64,000 bases of DNA from Amycolatopsis sp. 2-15 (GTDB lineage Bacteria; Actinomycetota; Actinomycetes; Mycobacteriales; Pseudonocardiaceae). The number at the start of each line of letters is the position of its first letter. The stretch's first letter is position 1. This document shows positions 8,485 to 17,665 of this stretch, piece by piece. The stretch is taken from positions 7,348,001 to 7,412,000 of the forward strand of contig NZ_CP127294.1 of NCBI RefSeq assembly GCF_030285625.1, in the 5' to 3' direction. The position numbers were made by a program, and so were the translations under genes. The notes under the pieces were generated by a model. The model was not told where the DNA came from and did not search any database. It worked only from the letters and a program-made list of their open reading frames with translations.

Positions 8485-8844
8485 ATGGAGATCCAGATCA
8501 GTACGGACAGCAACCTCAGCGGCGGCGAGGACCTGATCCGGTACTTCGAGGTCGAGCTCGAGTCGAAGCTGGCGCGGTTCAGTGAGCACCTCACCACGCT
8601 GGACGTCCACCTGAGCGACGAAATGGGCGGCAGCAGTGACGGCGAAGACCGGCGGTGCGTGATCGAAGCCCGGCCCGCGGGGCGGCAGCCGGTCATCGCC
8701 ACCCAGCACGCGGGGTCGGTTCCCGACGCGTTCAACGGCGCCGTGCAGAAGCTCGAGCGGGGGCTCGAGAAGCTGTTCGGCCGCGCGGCCCACCACAAGG
8801 GCGGCGAGTCCATCCGGCACATGAAGGAAGACCAAGAGAGCTGA
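8485..8844 (+). CDS. HPF/RaiA-family ribosome-associated protein
   Basis: 119 residues from the ATG at 8485, with a GAGAAGGGA ribosome binding site 8 bases upstream. It shows the HPF pattern: a beta strand (MEIQISTDSNLSG), helix LIRYFEVELESKLARFSEHL, strand TTLDVHLSDEMG, then an acidic/basic core and the C-terminal helix AFNGAVQKLERGLEKLFGR. HPF-type proteins bind the 30S decoding region and stabilise or silence ribosomes under stress. This short form lacks the long-HPF dimerisation domain. It fits the stress-type gene content elsewhere in the window. Confidence 0.75.
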   Translation: MEIQISTDSNLSGGEDLIRYFEVELESKLARFSEHLTTLDVHLSDEMGGSSDGEDRRCVIEARPAGRQPVIATQHAGSVPDAFNGAVQKLERGLEKLFGRAAHHKGGESIRHMKEDQES

Positions 8845-9034
8845 AACCAGGCTGGGGTCGGACACGCGGTCAACGACGGCACTCGAGTACGACGTGGCGG
8901 CGGACCGTGAGCTCACAACACGGCCGCGCTCGCGATGAGCCCGCACCACGTCATCCCCTTCACCTCGTCGTCGGCGGCTGCTGCACGGCGTGCATGACCT
9001 GCGGATTGCTCGCGCGGCCCCTTCCGGCGACTTC

Positions 9035-9400
9035 CTAACCGGACACTTCGTCGGGAGGCTCGGGTGGTTTGCGCCGGGCGAGGCACGCGGCCAGGACGTG
9101 TGCCACGCCGCTTCGAGACCGGCGCGCCGGTGCTGTGTGCAGTGCCGGCAGCCGCTCGCGCGTGACGCGAGCACACGCCGAGATCTGGCGCAGCGGGATG
9201 CCGTTGGCTTCGACGGCGATGGCGTAGAGGTGCCGGGCCGAGTGCGGGTGGATAGGGTCGGCGATCGCGCGCACGGCGGCGGCGTGCGCGCGGATCGTGC
9301 TGGAGGTCACGCCGCGGCGTAGCAGGCTGCGGCACAGGTACTGCAGCGCGTCGGTGATCTGCTGGGGCTCGCGCCGTTTCCCGACCCGGCTGGTCAGCAA
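9035..9400 (-). pseudogene. C-terminal fragment of a tyrosine recombinase/integrase
   Basis: The minus strand reads EPQQITDALQYLCRSLLRRG and IHPHSARHLYAIAVEANGIP, the HxxRH box II of tyrosine recombinases. The expected GHxxxxTTxxY box with the nucleophilic Tyr is replaced by a shifted frame (CARVTRERLPAL). The N-terminal catalytic half is missing. It is one of five integrase fragments in the first 21 kb. Bases 8845-9034 show no gene. Confidence 0.55.
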
Positions 9401-9462
9401 CGGCCGGTCGGCCGGTTTCGCCGACAGCTGCCCGCCCCAGGTCCACGTTCCAGTAGTAGTAC

Positions 9463-10389
9463 CTACGCCAGCTCGGCGGGCTTCGGCTCCGGGAACGCGT
9501 AGAACCGCACCGAAAGGTTGCGCGCCTCTTCGGCGGCTCCGGGTCTGCGGGCCGCGTAGCGGTTCACCAACTCCAGGTACTCCGCCTCGAACTCCTTCAA
9601 GTCCTTGCAGGTCAGCCGCATCCCGGCGCGGCTCCCGGCGGTCCAGCCGTCAAACGTCTCGCGGCGCTCGGCGGCCCAGGCCAGCAGCCGCACCTCGTGG
9701 TCGTACTTCGCGTCCAGGTAGGCGGCCAGCTTGGCCCGGTCGGCTTCGGGGAAGTCTTCCGGCTTCGCTTCGTTCATGCTCTGCGGGACGGAGTGCCAGC
9801 GGCCGTCGCGAGTGCGGCGGGTGTAGCCGGCATGGGTGAGGGTCAGCAGCGCGGCCGGGACGTCGATCGACGGGACCTGTGCGCTCAGCTCGGCCGAAGT
9901 GGCGGGCATGAGGCGGAGAAGGTGCTGGTAGTTCGAGTTCGTGTGCACGGCGATGTCGCGCATGGTCAGCTGCCTCGGCCGCGCGTTGCCAGCGAGCAGG
10001 GCACGGGCCCGGAACAGCAGGAACACGGCGATGGGCACCTCGGCTAGCAGCGCCGTGCCCAGGCTCGCCCACTGGTCGGGACCGCCCCAGTCGAGGACGA
10101 CGTCGAACCAGGCGTCGCAGAACAGCAGCGTGGCCGTCGCGGCCAGCATCGGCACGGAGGCTCGGCTGCGGCGCATCCCGAGCATGACGGCCGAGGCGAA
10201 ACACAGCAGCAGGACGATGTCGAAGCCGACCCACGCGAACCGCCACTGGCTCGTGTTGAAGCGCTCGGGCAGGGTCAGGCCGAGGTAGACGGTCCACGGC
10301 ACGAGGAACACCGCGATACCGGCAAGGATGGCGAGAAGCACGCGTCGGAACACTCGATCGACGCTAGCCGCACCGGTGCCGGGGAACAT
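9463..10389 (-). CDS. Four-helix membrane protein with a C-terminal winged-helix-like domain
   Basis: 308 residues. Four membrane helices are clear: VLLAILAGIAVFLVPWTVYL (about 16-36), FDIVLLLCFASAVMLGM (55-72), VPMLAATATLLFCDAWFDVV (78-98) and LLAEVPIAVFLLFRARALL (113-131). Residues 140-215 (LTMRDIAVHTNSNYQHLLRL ... AALLTLTHAGYTRRTRDGRW) look like a winged helix followed by a beta wing. The last 90 residues are charged and helical. The function is unknown. A membrane-anchored regulator is one reading. The ATG at 10389 lacks a clear ribosome binding site, so the start may be slightly downstream. Confidence 0.6.
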   Translation of the reverse strand: MFPGTGAASVDRVFRRVLLAILAGIAVFLVPWTVYLGLTLPERFNTSQWRFAWVGFDIVLLLCFASAVMLGMRRSRASVPMLAATATLLFCDAWFDVVLDWGGPDQWASLGTALLAEVPIAVFLLFRARALLAGNARPRQLTMRDIAVHTNSNYQHLLRLMPATSAELSAQVPSIDVPAALLTLTHAGYTRRTRDGRWHSVPQSMNEAKPEDFPEADRAKLAAYLDAKYDHEVRLLAWAAERRETFDGWTAGSRAGMRLTCKDLKEFEAEYLELVNRYAARRPGAAEEARNLSVRFYAFPEPKPAELA

Positions 10390-10892
10390 CCGGGAAGATC
10401 CCCGAGATCGACTGACCGAGAGGACGAGCGCGACGACGAGCAGCGCCGCCTACGGGATCGCTACGTCGAAACCCTCGCTAGACACTCGACTCCCTGCGGC
10501 AATGGTGCGAACGGCAGCTCGCTCTGTAGCAACTTCCGTGAGTTAATGAGCTCGCTAGATCAAGGCCGCACTACCTCAGGCTGCGGCCGCGCAAGGGAGT
10601 CTTCGCCGGCGGTGATGAGGTCGGCGAGGGTGGGGGCGGCGGTGCCGGCGAGGTGGCGGCCTTGACGAGGTAGGCCTCGGTGGTGGCGAGGCAAGTTCGA
10701 GAAGCCGCACTCGCTCGCCGCCCCAACTCGGCCACGACACACCGGCAGAGGAGGAGTGACGAGCAAGCGGTCGACGACAAGTGCGTAGTCGCCACCGTCG
10801 CGTTAGGCGTGCAGCTCGTCGTGTAGCACTGGCCGTGAGCTGAACGATTCATGGTGCATCGATCCTTGATCACGCACCGCGAAGGAGCCCTC
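10390..10892. other. Intergenic stretch, possible decayed ORF on the minus strand
   Basis: No intact gene. On the minus strand around 10560-10700 two frames read TTEAYLVKAAT and APTLADLITAGEDSLARPQP, which could be the tail of a lost protein with one frameshift. The upstream flank of the DUF4145-like gene (10893) has a ribosome binding site GAAGGAG at 10881. Confidence 0.3.
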
Positions 10893-11459
10893 GTGGCTGA
10901 GCCCACTGCCTCGTCCCGCCCCAGAAGCACCGCTCCAGCGGTCAACCTGGATGGGTTCGATTGCCCACACTGCGGCGCCTTCTCCGCGCAAGACTGGGAG
11001 GACCTTCCCATTCACGAACCTGCGGCGGGTGGCAGCTTTATCGCTCCGTGGTCCCGGGCGCAGTGCTCCCGCCGCAGCAAGGTGACGCTGTGGAGGGTCA
11101 GACAGATGATCTACCCGGCATCGCGGGTAGGGCCTCAGCCGCACGAGGATATGCCGGGCGCCGTGCGCGAGCTGTATGAGGAGGCCGCGGCCGTGTCCGT
11201 CGTGTCTCGCCGTGCCGGTGCTGCGCTGGCGCGTGCCACGATCGAGCGGCTGATCAAGCACCTTGACGCCGATGCTCCGGCCAAGTGGCGTGTCGGCGGC
11301 TCACCCTCGCGGGTTAGCCGATCGCTCAAAGCCGCACGTCAGCGGCCTGAACCCCGACGAACTCGGGGTGAGCGTGCACGCCGGGCGCACCCCTCACGCA
11401 GCTGGAAATCCCGCCGAAATCCCGGAAACGGCCGTTTTGCAGTGAGAGAAGGCCCGTGA
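10893..11459 (+). pseudogene. DUF4145-like protein, C-terminus probably lost
   Basis: GTG start at 10893 behind GAAGGAG. The N-terminus has a zinc-binding-like FDCPHCGAFSAQDW, then the DUF4145 core MIYPASRVGPQPHEDMPGAV, RELYEEAAAVSVVSRRAGAA and LARATIERLIKHLDADAP. After about residue 135 the frame becomes arginine/serine-rich and non-homologous up to the stop at 11457-11459. The end is therefore likely frameshifted or replaced. DUF4145 proteins often accompany restriction or abortive-infection genes, and the neighbour at 11535 has a nuclease-like domain. Confidence 0.55.
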
Positions 11460-11534
11460 CGCCTGCGGGAGCGAAGCCCGGGCACGACTCACCGTCGCAG
11501 CCGACACCGATGCGCGCAGGGACGGGCAGGATGC

Positions 11535-12691
11535 GTGGAGATGCGGCTGAAACCCGAACAGGCACTGGCCGCGGTCTACCCGGAGATCGCCGCCACCTGG
11601 CACCCAGATCGCAACGGTGTCCATACCCCGCAGAACACCTCCGCGAAGAACTCGCTGCGCGCCCACTGGAGCTGCCCGGCCGGGCACGAGTGGTCCGAGA
11701 CGGTCGCCGCACGCACCGGGATGCCGGCGTGGAAGCGCGGAGACGGCGCCGCCTGCCGGATCTGCGTCGGCCACGTCGTGGCGACGACGTTCGCGTGCGG
11801 CCACACCGTGCTGGTGGAGGCGAAGCTGTCCCGCCCGGACCGCAACTGCCGGGCCTGCCGGCGGGCAGCCTGGGCCGAGGTCGAGAAGCAGCTGCCCGCG
11901 CGGCGCGAGGCCGCTCGCGCGGCGTACGCGGCGACCCGGGACGAGGCCAAGACTTTGCTCGAGGACATTGAAGTGCCGTCGCTGGTACCCGCCCCGCTGG
12001 TGGCGGACTGGCGCAGCCGGACACTCACCATGATTCGCAGTGCGCTGGTGTCCGAGCGCGAGTTCGGCAAAACCGGCGCGGTCGGCACCGCGAAACGCCA
12101 AGCAGCCTTGGCGCTGCAGTCGCTGCCGCCCACCCCAGGCCAGCTGCGCGCGGCACTCGACACACGCAGCCCGATCATGCTGCTGGGCAAAGCCCAGTGG
12201 CCGCAGGGCTGGCTACACCTGCTCGGCCACGACACCGCCCCACCCAGCGAAGATCGCCCGACCGTCGACGCCCTGCACGCCTGGCTCCACCCCCGGCTCG
12301 CCCAGATCAACCGGGAGGCGACGCAGGAAGCGGCTACGACACCAAGACCATCACCCGGATCCTCACCGGGCTCGTTCTCGACTGGGCCGACGCGCAACCC
12401 CGCAAGTTCCGCCACAAACGGTGGATCGGCTACCGCGAGCTCACCATCCCGATCACCCCCGGGGGCGCCATCCGCTACGGACGGCTCGACGTCGTCGTCA
12501 CCCGGCCCGGCCCGCCCGACCTGGTCATCGAAATCGACTCCACAAACAACCCGCGCAGCGTCGAGAAACTGCAGTTCGCCCATGCTGCGGGGGCGGTACC
12601 CGTCTGGATCCGCTGGGGCTCCGGAGCCCGGCACGAGCCGCCCGGCGTCACCACAATCGACCTGCGCCCGTCCGGCGTCGGCCCGCGGTGA
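11535..12691 (+). pseudogene. Zinc-ribbon (DUF4379-like) protein with nuclease-like C-terminal domain, one frameshift
   Basis: The start is GTG 11535 or ATG 11541 with GGGCAGG upstream. Residues 1-110 form a treble-clef/zinc-ribbon region: EIAATWHPDRNG, HWSCPAGHEWSE, CRICVGHVV, CGHT and CRACRRA give three or four CxxC-type pairs. A helical linker follows. Near 12312-12335 the frame shifts. The second part (GYDTKTITRILTGLVLDW ... GRLDVVVTRPGPPDLVIEID ... KLQFAHAAGAVPVWIRW) resembles the D..xEID / E..K pattern of restriction-endonuclease-like folds. Zinc ribbons of this type are often fused to such nucleases. If the shift is an assembly error, this is a ~385-residue nuclease-type protein. Confidence 0.55.
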
Positions 12692-13018
12692 CATCGGGCT
12701 GGTAGGCACTCGCGCGGTGATCGTCGCGCAGCTCATCGAGGGCCGCAGGCCGCGCCATGCGTCCGGGCGCTTTCTGCGGCACCATGTCCCTAGTGACGAC
12801 GGGAGGCATGGTGGCGTTGAGACCGTTTGGGCGAGGCAGAAGGCACACGGCCTGTCACGGACGCGGGCCGTGGCTTGTCCTCATCACGAAGCGCGTTATG
12901 TGAACCGAGAACCGCCGACCTGGGTCACCGCCGAACGAGTGGGCCGGTACACCGGTCCTGAATGCGATGGCCGACGCAAGATCGTCCATTCCGCGCAGGC
13001 CTTGCGGAGGTGTGGTAC
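12692..13018. other. Intergenic stretch
   Basis: No gene recognised. The end carries GGAGGTG, the ribosome binding site of the cupin gene. Confidence 0.45.
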
Positions 13019-13462
13019 ATGTCAGAGAAGAACCCAGAGCACGGGAGCGCCCACGAGGTCTCCCTGCCGCCCGAAGTCACGTTGCTGCAGGAAGTCACTC
13101 CGCCCTTCTTTCCCGATGGTGGTTCGGGAATGACCGTCATCGTCGACTGGCCTCCCGGTCACCCCGGGCTCCCTCCGCATCGCCACTCGGGCCCGGCGTT
13201 CGGCTACGTGATGGAGGGCGCACTTCGGTTCGAGCTCGAGGGTGATCCGGAGCATGTGGTCGAGGCCGGTGGGACGTTCTGGGAGCCAGGCGGTGACGTG
13301 ATCCACTACCAGGACGGCAACGCCCTGCCGGACGCACCGACCAAGTTCCTGGTGACCATGGTGTGCGCGCCGGGCCAGCCGATGCTCACATTGGTCGACG
13401 AGGAGGAGCTGAAGGAACGGGCGCACCTGCGAGCGCCACGTCCTCCGGAGGCTGACCTGTGA
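13019..13462 (+). CDS. Cupin-domain protein
   Basis: 147 residues from the ATG at 13019, with a GGAGG about 8 bases upstream. Cupin motif 1 is PGLPPHRHSGPAFGYVMEG with the metal ligands His54, His56 and Glu67. Motif 2 is the weaker PGGDVIHYQDGNA. Single-domain cupins of this type bind a metal and act as small dioxygenases, isomerases or ligand sensors. The substrate cannot be read from sequence. The open frame upstream of 13019 has no ribosome binding site. Confidence 0.75.
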   Translation: MSEKNPEHGSAHEVSLPPEVTLLQEVTPPFFPDGGSGMTVIVDWPPGHPGLPPHRHSGPAFGYVMEGALRFELEGDPEHVVEAGGTFWEPGGDVIHYQDGNALPDAPTKFLVTMVCAPGQPMLTLVDEEELKERAHLRAPRPPEADL

Positions 13463-13473
13463 TGCCGCATCAA

Positions 13474-13902
13474 GTAGCCGGCCACCTGCCCGGTCCGCTG
13501 CAACTCCGGGACGAACACGTTCAGATCCATCCATCCGGTCGATGCACTCGACCTGAAACTCTACCCGACACCGCCTGTCCGTTATGCGGGCTAAATCGGC
13601 TCAGTAGTCCAGGAACGTAGCCCTACCGCGACCAGGCCGACATCGGCGGCATCGACTACGACACCTGCCTGCCCTGCCGCCAGATCCTGCTCCGCGAAAT
13701 CGGCCTCGTCGACGCTGAGCGGCGCCGCGGGATCGGCACCCGCGTACTGGCCTACCTGCGCGCTGAGCTGGCCGGCTACCGCTGGTTCATCACGGCGGAG
13801 AAGCCGACGTCGCGCCAGTTCTGGCCGCGCATCTGCGCCGCCTGCCCCGGCGAGTACGACAGCTTCGGGCGCGTACCAGCCCGGTGCCCGCACAATGACT
13901 GA
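13474..13902 (+). pseudogene. GNAT-like acetyltransferase remnant
   Basis: A frame open from 13621 to the TGA at 13900-13902 has no start codon but reads IGGIDYDTCLPCRQILLREI and DAERRRGIGTRVLAYLRAEL. It then reads YRWFITAEKPTSRQFWPRI. RRRGIGTR is the acetyl-CoA pyrophosphate loop of GNAT enzymes. A shorter piece in another frame (13474-13600: LRDEHVQIHPSGRC ... DTACPLCG) may be its N-terminus, separated by a frameshift and a TAG at 13618. It was likely a small Cys-containing acetyltransferase. Confidence 0.45.
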
Positions 13903-14182
13903 CCCACGGCCCGAGGTTGGACCTCGTCGCGAACGCGCACGCCCGCGACGAGGACACCCACCCTCCCGGGATTTTTCCGGGCACGTGATCCTCCCGCAGC
14001 CCGAGGGCAACCCGATGGGGTGTATCCCCCAACCTCGGCCCTGAACCGGCTGACGCCGCGAGCGGCGAGATCGTTGAGGCGGTGACCTGAGCTGTTCCCG
14101 GCGCCGCTGCGCCATACGGGTTACGCTCGGCTTCAGCGCCGCCTGGCGCGCACGGTCCCCCGGAGGAGCACGGGAGGCCACG

Positions 14183-14478
14183 ATGGCAGGCAACGCGTCA
14201 GGCGAGCGGTCCCGGGTGCCGGGCGCGATCGAGCCGATGCTCGCCACCCCTGACGGCGGCACGCTGCGCGACGGCCCGGGCTATGCGTACGAGTTCAAGT
14301 GGGATGGCTGCCGGGCGATCATGCGCGTGGCGGCCGATGGCACGACGGTGCTGACCAGCCGCAACAACAACGACTTCACCGGCCGCTCCCCGAGCTCGCC
14401 GGAGCCCTGGCCGAGACGCTGGGCGGGCGGTGCGCGGTGCTCGACGGGGAGATCGTCTGGACACGGCGGAAGATGTAG
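14183..14478 (+). pseudogene. N-terminal fragment of an ATP-dependent DNA ligase
   Basis: ATG at 14183 reads IEPMLATPDGGTLRDGPG then YAYEFKWDGCRAIMRV, which holds the nucleotidyl-transfer motif KWDG with the adenylated lysine, and LTSRNNNDFTGR. A shift near 14388 continues in the next frame as PELAGALAETLGGRCAVLDG and EIVW, motif III of ligases. The fragment then runs directly into the opposing integrase remnant near 14470. The remaining 80 percent of the ligase is gone. Confidence 0.7.
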
Positions 14479-15262
14479 TCGTAGCGGCGATAGGTGATCG
14501 GGTTGCCGTTGGCGTAGCGCAACAGCCGCTCGTTTGGGTCACCACTCCCCCGCTCCTCGTGGTGCGCGACCAGGTGGCGCATCAAGGTCGGTGACACGGG
14601 CTGCCAGCGCTCGGTTTCGCCTTTTTCCCGCAGCAGCACCGTGCACTGCGCACGATCGAGATCACGCGGGCGCAGGGCGAGTGCGCCGCCGCGGCGGCAG
14701 GCGCTCTCCTCGTGCAATCGGCAGATCAGCGAGTCCAGCTCCGGGTCGTCGCCCGTGCTTGCGACGACGTCGTTGAGCTCGGCCGGCTGCGTGTTCGCCA
14801 GCGCACGACGCGTGGAGGCGTTGGGGCGCGGCTTGGTGACCCGCCGGGCCGGGTTGCGGTGCTGGTCGAGGCGTCCGTCGTTCTCCAGATGCCGGTACAG
14901 GCAGCGCACAGCTGCGACGAAGTTCTCCGCAGCGTTGCGGCCACCACGGGAGTTGCGGCGAACCAGAGCAGTCGTGCGCACTACCTCCGACAACCCCTTG
15001 ATCTCGCTGGCCGTGATCGTGCCATGCGCCGATCACCCCACTCGGCTTCGGCCTTGTTCCAGTACGACCCGTACGACGCGGCCGTGCTCGGCGAGACCAG
15101 GCCTGCCACCACCGGAATCCACTCGCGGATCGTGGGCATCGGCCACTGCTCCGGCGCAGCCTCGGCCGGGGCAGTGATGACGAGATCAGCGGGATCGACG
15201 CCGAGGCGGGACAGCAGCAACCGGGCCGCTTCCAGGTCCTGCTGGGTGACAGGTGCGTTCAC
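14470..15262 (-). pseudogene. Tyrosine integrase, frameshifted and C-terminally truncated
   Basis: The GTG at 15262 overlaps the stop of the upstream AbrB-like gene (GTGA). The N-terminal frame reads VTQQDLEAARLLLSRLGV and ends in the core-binding domain (TAASYGSYWNKAEAEWGDR). After a shift near 15020 it continues EIKGLSEVVRTTALVRRNS, AAVRCLYRHLENDGRL, and the catalytic box I ACRRGGALALRPRDLD. It stops at YDYIFRRVQ where the DNA switches to the ligase fragment. Box II (HxxR) and the Tyr are missing, so it is inactive. Confidence 0.7.
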
Positions 15263-15719
15263 GATGCCTCCCCGGTAGCGGCCAGTGAGGTGTGGAAGGT
15301 GCGGAGCATCGCCTGCACGGCGACTTCCGGGTGAACGACGAGAACATCATGGACAGGGTCGGCGACCAGCAGCAGACGGCCGCCCGCCAGAGCTCCGCAG
15401 CCGTGCCGGACCGGAGCCGGGAGCGCAACATAGGGCTTGCGGGGCATGACGAAAACGCCATCCGGGCGTCGGCGGATCACGACGTCTTGACGAGAGTGAT
15501 CAGCGGACGGTCGCCGGGGCTCCACCCGAGCGCGGCGACTGCGCCGCGATCCTGCAGTCGTCCCCCGCCGTACATGACCGCGATGGACAGTCGAGGGCCG
15601 CCCGCCGCGCCAAGGTCTCGTAACAGCGGGAGACCCTTCGGAACCGGCGAGGACGCCACGACTGAAGTCGGCGCGACGATCCTGCCGGGCAACGCCAGCG
15701 GTGAGACGAGGCGGGTCAT
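15259..15719 (-). pseudogene. AbrB/SpoVT-type DNA-binding protein linked to the integrase, frameshifted
   Basis: ATG at 15719 starts MTRLVSPLALPGRIVAP. This frame (AALGWSPGDRPLITLVK, an AbrB swapped-hairpin half) meets TGA at 15477. The next frame supplies VVIRRRPDGVFVMPRKPYVA, LPAPVRHGCGALAGGRLLLV and DPVHDVLVVHPEVAVQAML to the stop at 15259. The shift lies around 15480-15490. Integrases of this family in actinomycetes are commonly preceded by such an AbrB partner, probably a regulator of the mobile unit. Both genes of the module are now broken. Confidence 0.65.
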
Positions 15720-15867
15720 GAGGCACCTCCCCAGCACGCTGCGCGAGGGGAGGGCGCGTTCACGATCAGCGTAGTCGAGACCGGCTGTTGCCGAACGTGA
15801 GAAAGACCCGCCGTAGCGGGCCTGTTACTCTGAGGTTTGGGAGATCTCCCATGAATATGCGTCCGAG

Positions 15868-15962
15868 GACGATCTTGCTCGCTAACCACAACGCTCCGCA
15901 TCCCTGGCTGACCTGCAGGTTCTCACTTGTCGACCCCGAAGCCACCCCACGCCCCATGGGGA
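15868..15962 (+). repeat. Dispersed ~107 bp repeat, copy A
   Basis: Starts GTCCGAGGACGATCTTGCTC and ends at CCCCATGGGG. It shares long blocks with copies at 53479 and 58292, including TGACCTGCAGGTTCTCACT with the palindrome ACCTGCAGGT. No frame is open through it. It lies beyond the AbrB-integrase remnant. Bases 15730-15867 and 15963-16183 contain no gene. Confidence 0.75.
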
Positions 15963-16183
15963 CTACAACGCTGGCCGCTATCGAGAAGTTCGCCCGCTGA
16001 CAAGTCGCCACCTCGCCCGGCAGGGCGGGGTGGCGATCCGGTCGATCGTGACGTTGTCGCAGTCGATCTCGACCATGTCCGGGACGACGTAGGGACCCAG
16101 CGCCGGCCAGGAAGCGCCCGCGCCGCGACCCGGACGGCGACGTCGACATGGACGGCTGAGCGTCCCGGCGTAATGTCGAGTTT

Positions 16184-16738
16184 ATGTTGTTTCGGGACGG
16201 CCAGTACCGGTCCGGTCCGCAGTCGGCCGAGCTATTGGTGAAGACGCGGCGCACTGGACTCGGCTCGCGCGTCGGACACGATCTCACGATCGAGGCGTCA
16301 GAGTGGGTTGCCGCCGTGTCGGTGAACACGGCGGACCCCGCGTTGTCCTCGGTCTCGGTCGACGTCGTCGCCGGCTCGCTGCGGGTGCGGTCCGGAAGCG
16401 GCGGAATCAAACCGCTCACCGACTCCGACCGCGCCGAGATCGAGAAAAACATTCAGACGAAGATTCTGCACACCGACCGATATCACGCAATCACGTTCCA
16501 CTCGACGCGAGTCATCCAAGATGGCGAATCACTCACCGTCGACGGCAATCTGACCATCATGGACCAGTCACACCCGATCACCGTGCTGGCCACGGTCAGC
16601 GACGACCGCAGGATCCGAGGCGGCGCAACCATAGTCCAGACACAATGGGGCATCAAACCCTATTCGGCGTTTTTCGGGGCGCTGAAGCTGGCAAACGAGG
16701 TCGCAATCGAGTTCGACGCGAAACTCACCCCGCCCTAG
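16184..16738 (+). CDS. YceI-family lipid-binding protein
   Basis: 184 residues. The YceI lipocalin-like barrel is recognisable from TGLGSRVGHDLTIEASEWVA near the start, SVSVDVVAGSLRVRSGSGG, the ILHTDRYHAITFHSTRVI block and the final WGIKPYSAFFGALKLANEVA with FDAKL. No signal peptide is present, so unlike periplasmic E. coli YceI this is cytoplasmic. YceI proteins bind polyisoprenoids or fatty-acid amides. TAATGT at 16171 lies 7 bases before the ATG and could be a -10 of a leaderless transcript, as no ribosome binding site is seen. Confidence 0.8.
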   Translation: MLFRDGQYRSGPQSAELLVKTRRTGLGSRVGHDLTIEASEWVAAVSVNTADPALSSVSVDVVAGSLRVRSGSGGIKPLTDSDRAEIEKNIQTKILHTDRYHAITFHSTRVIQDGESLTVDGNLTIMDQSHPITVLATVSDDRRIRGGATIVQTQWGIKPYSAFFGALKLANEVAIEFDAKLTPP

Positions 16739-16751
16739 CCACGCAGAATCA

Positions 16752-17267
16752 TCAGGCCGGCCGCCGCTCGCCGAAATGCAGCATACTGGGTGCCGGCTGA
16801 GCGCGGTGGTCGTGAACAGTGGCGAGGCTGGCCCGGCAGGCGCTCACAATCTGGCGAGTGGCGATGCCCTTGGGGGTGCGGCGGCAGCGCGGGCAAGCCA
16901 TTGTCACGTCGCCAGTGAGCTCGTCGATAGCCACCGTGACTGCGCACTGACAGTCACGGCACCAGCGATGACCCGTGACTGGGCTGGCGTGCTCGGGGGA
17001 GGCGATGCACTGATGGATCCACCGGCGGTGGGCGGTGCAGGTCAGCCGCTCGAACGGGGACAGGCCGGTCTCGACGGCGGCGTCTTCGGCGGCCAGCTTC
17101 GCGGCCAGGCTGCGGTCGGCCAGGTCCGCAAAGCGGCGGCTGGCGGACGCGGCCGCGCGATGCTGGGCTATCAGGGACACGACAGCGTCGGCCCGCCGGT
17201 GGACAGAGGGCCGGGTCTCGCCGCCGGTCGGCGTGGTCGCCGTAACGAAGGTCTGCTGGAACATCAT
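16752..17267 (-). CDS. Hypothetical zinc-ribbon protein of mobile-element type
   Basis: About 171 residues from the ATG at 17267 (or 17264), with AGGAAAGG just upstream. The N-terminal half is helical (ADAVVSLIAQHRAAASASRR, FADLADRSLAAKLAAEDAA). The C-terminal half carries Cys/His pairs: LTCTAHRRWIHQCIASPEH, GHRWCRDCQCAV and MACPRCRRTPKG. This is a pattern of structural zinc sites rather than an enzyme. A smaller protein at 19260 has a similar style. No function can be assigned. Confidence 0.6.
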   Translation of the reverse strand: MMFQQTFVTATTPTGGETRPSVHRRADAVVSLIAQHRAAASASRRFADLADRSLAAKLAAEDAAVETGLSPFERLTCTAHRRWIHQCIASPEHASPVTGHRWCRDCQCAVTVAIDELTGDVTMACPRCRRTPKGIATRQIVSACRASLATVHDHRAQPAPSMLHFGERRPA

Positions 17268-17452
17268 CGCCCTTTCCTGCGAGAACAAGGCCGGTCAGGA
17301 CCTCGCTCCTGAGCCACGGCACGCCATTGGTCGCTGTCTGAGGTCAAGCTTCGCTCACCAACCCGGGTATGTCGTCACAGCAGGCAACCATCCTGGCGTA
17401 GCTGCTCGCCGGGGCTGCGCGATACCAGCTACCAGGAAGCGGCACAGCTGGC

Positions 17453-17665
17453 TCAAACTTCGTCGCGCTGACTCATTCCCCCTGGCAGCGGCGCATCGTG
17501 GTAGTCCGGAATTCCCCGGGGGATGGTCAGCGCGGAAAGCGCGCCAGCGGCAGCCGCGACGGCGAACGCCACCCGGAACCCGTCGGCCGTGGGTACGGAC
17601 ACTGGCCCCACCTGGACGGTGAGCGTGGCTAGGAGCGACCCGATGACGGCCGAAGAAATCGCTGT
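17453..17665 (-). pseudogene. C-terminal end of an MFS transporter
   Basis: The minus strand reads AISSAVIGSLLATLTVQVGP, then VPTADGFRVAFAVAAAAGAL and SALTIPRG, with a stop at 17453. This is the last two membrane helices of a DHA2-type MFS exporter. Its upstream boundary near 17663 is exactly where the opposing toxin fragment begins, so two unrelated genes were joined 5'-broken to 5'-broken. Bases 17289-17452 hold no gene. Confidence 0.6.

Noticed and set aside
12962..13018. Upstream extension of the cupin gene
   Set aside because: The extension lacks a ribosome binding site, while a GGAGG sits just before the ATG at 13019.
15807..15822. CCCGC CGTA GCGGG hairpin near the AbrB-integrase remnant
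   Set aside because: Only 5 bp with no intact gene ending before it on the right strand. Too weak to call a terminator.
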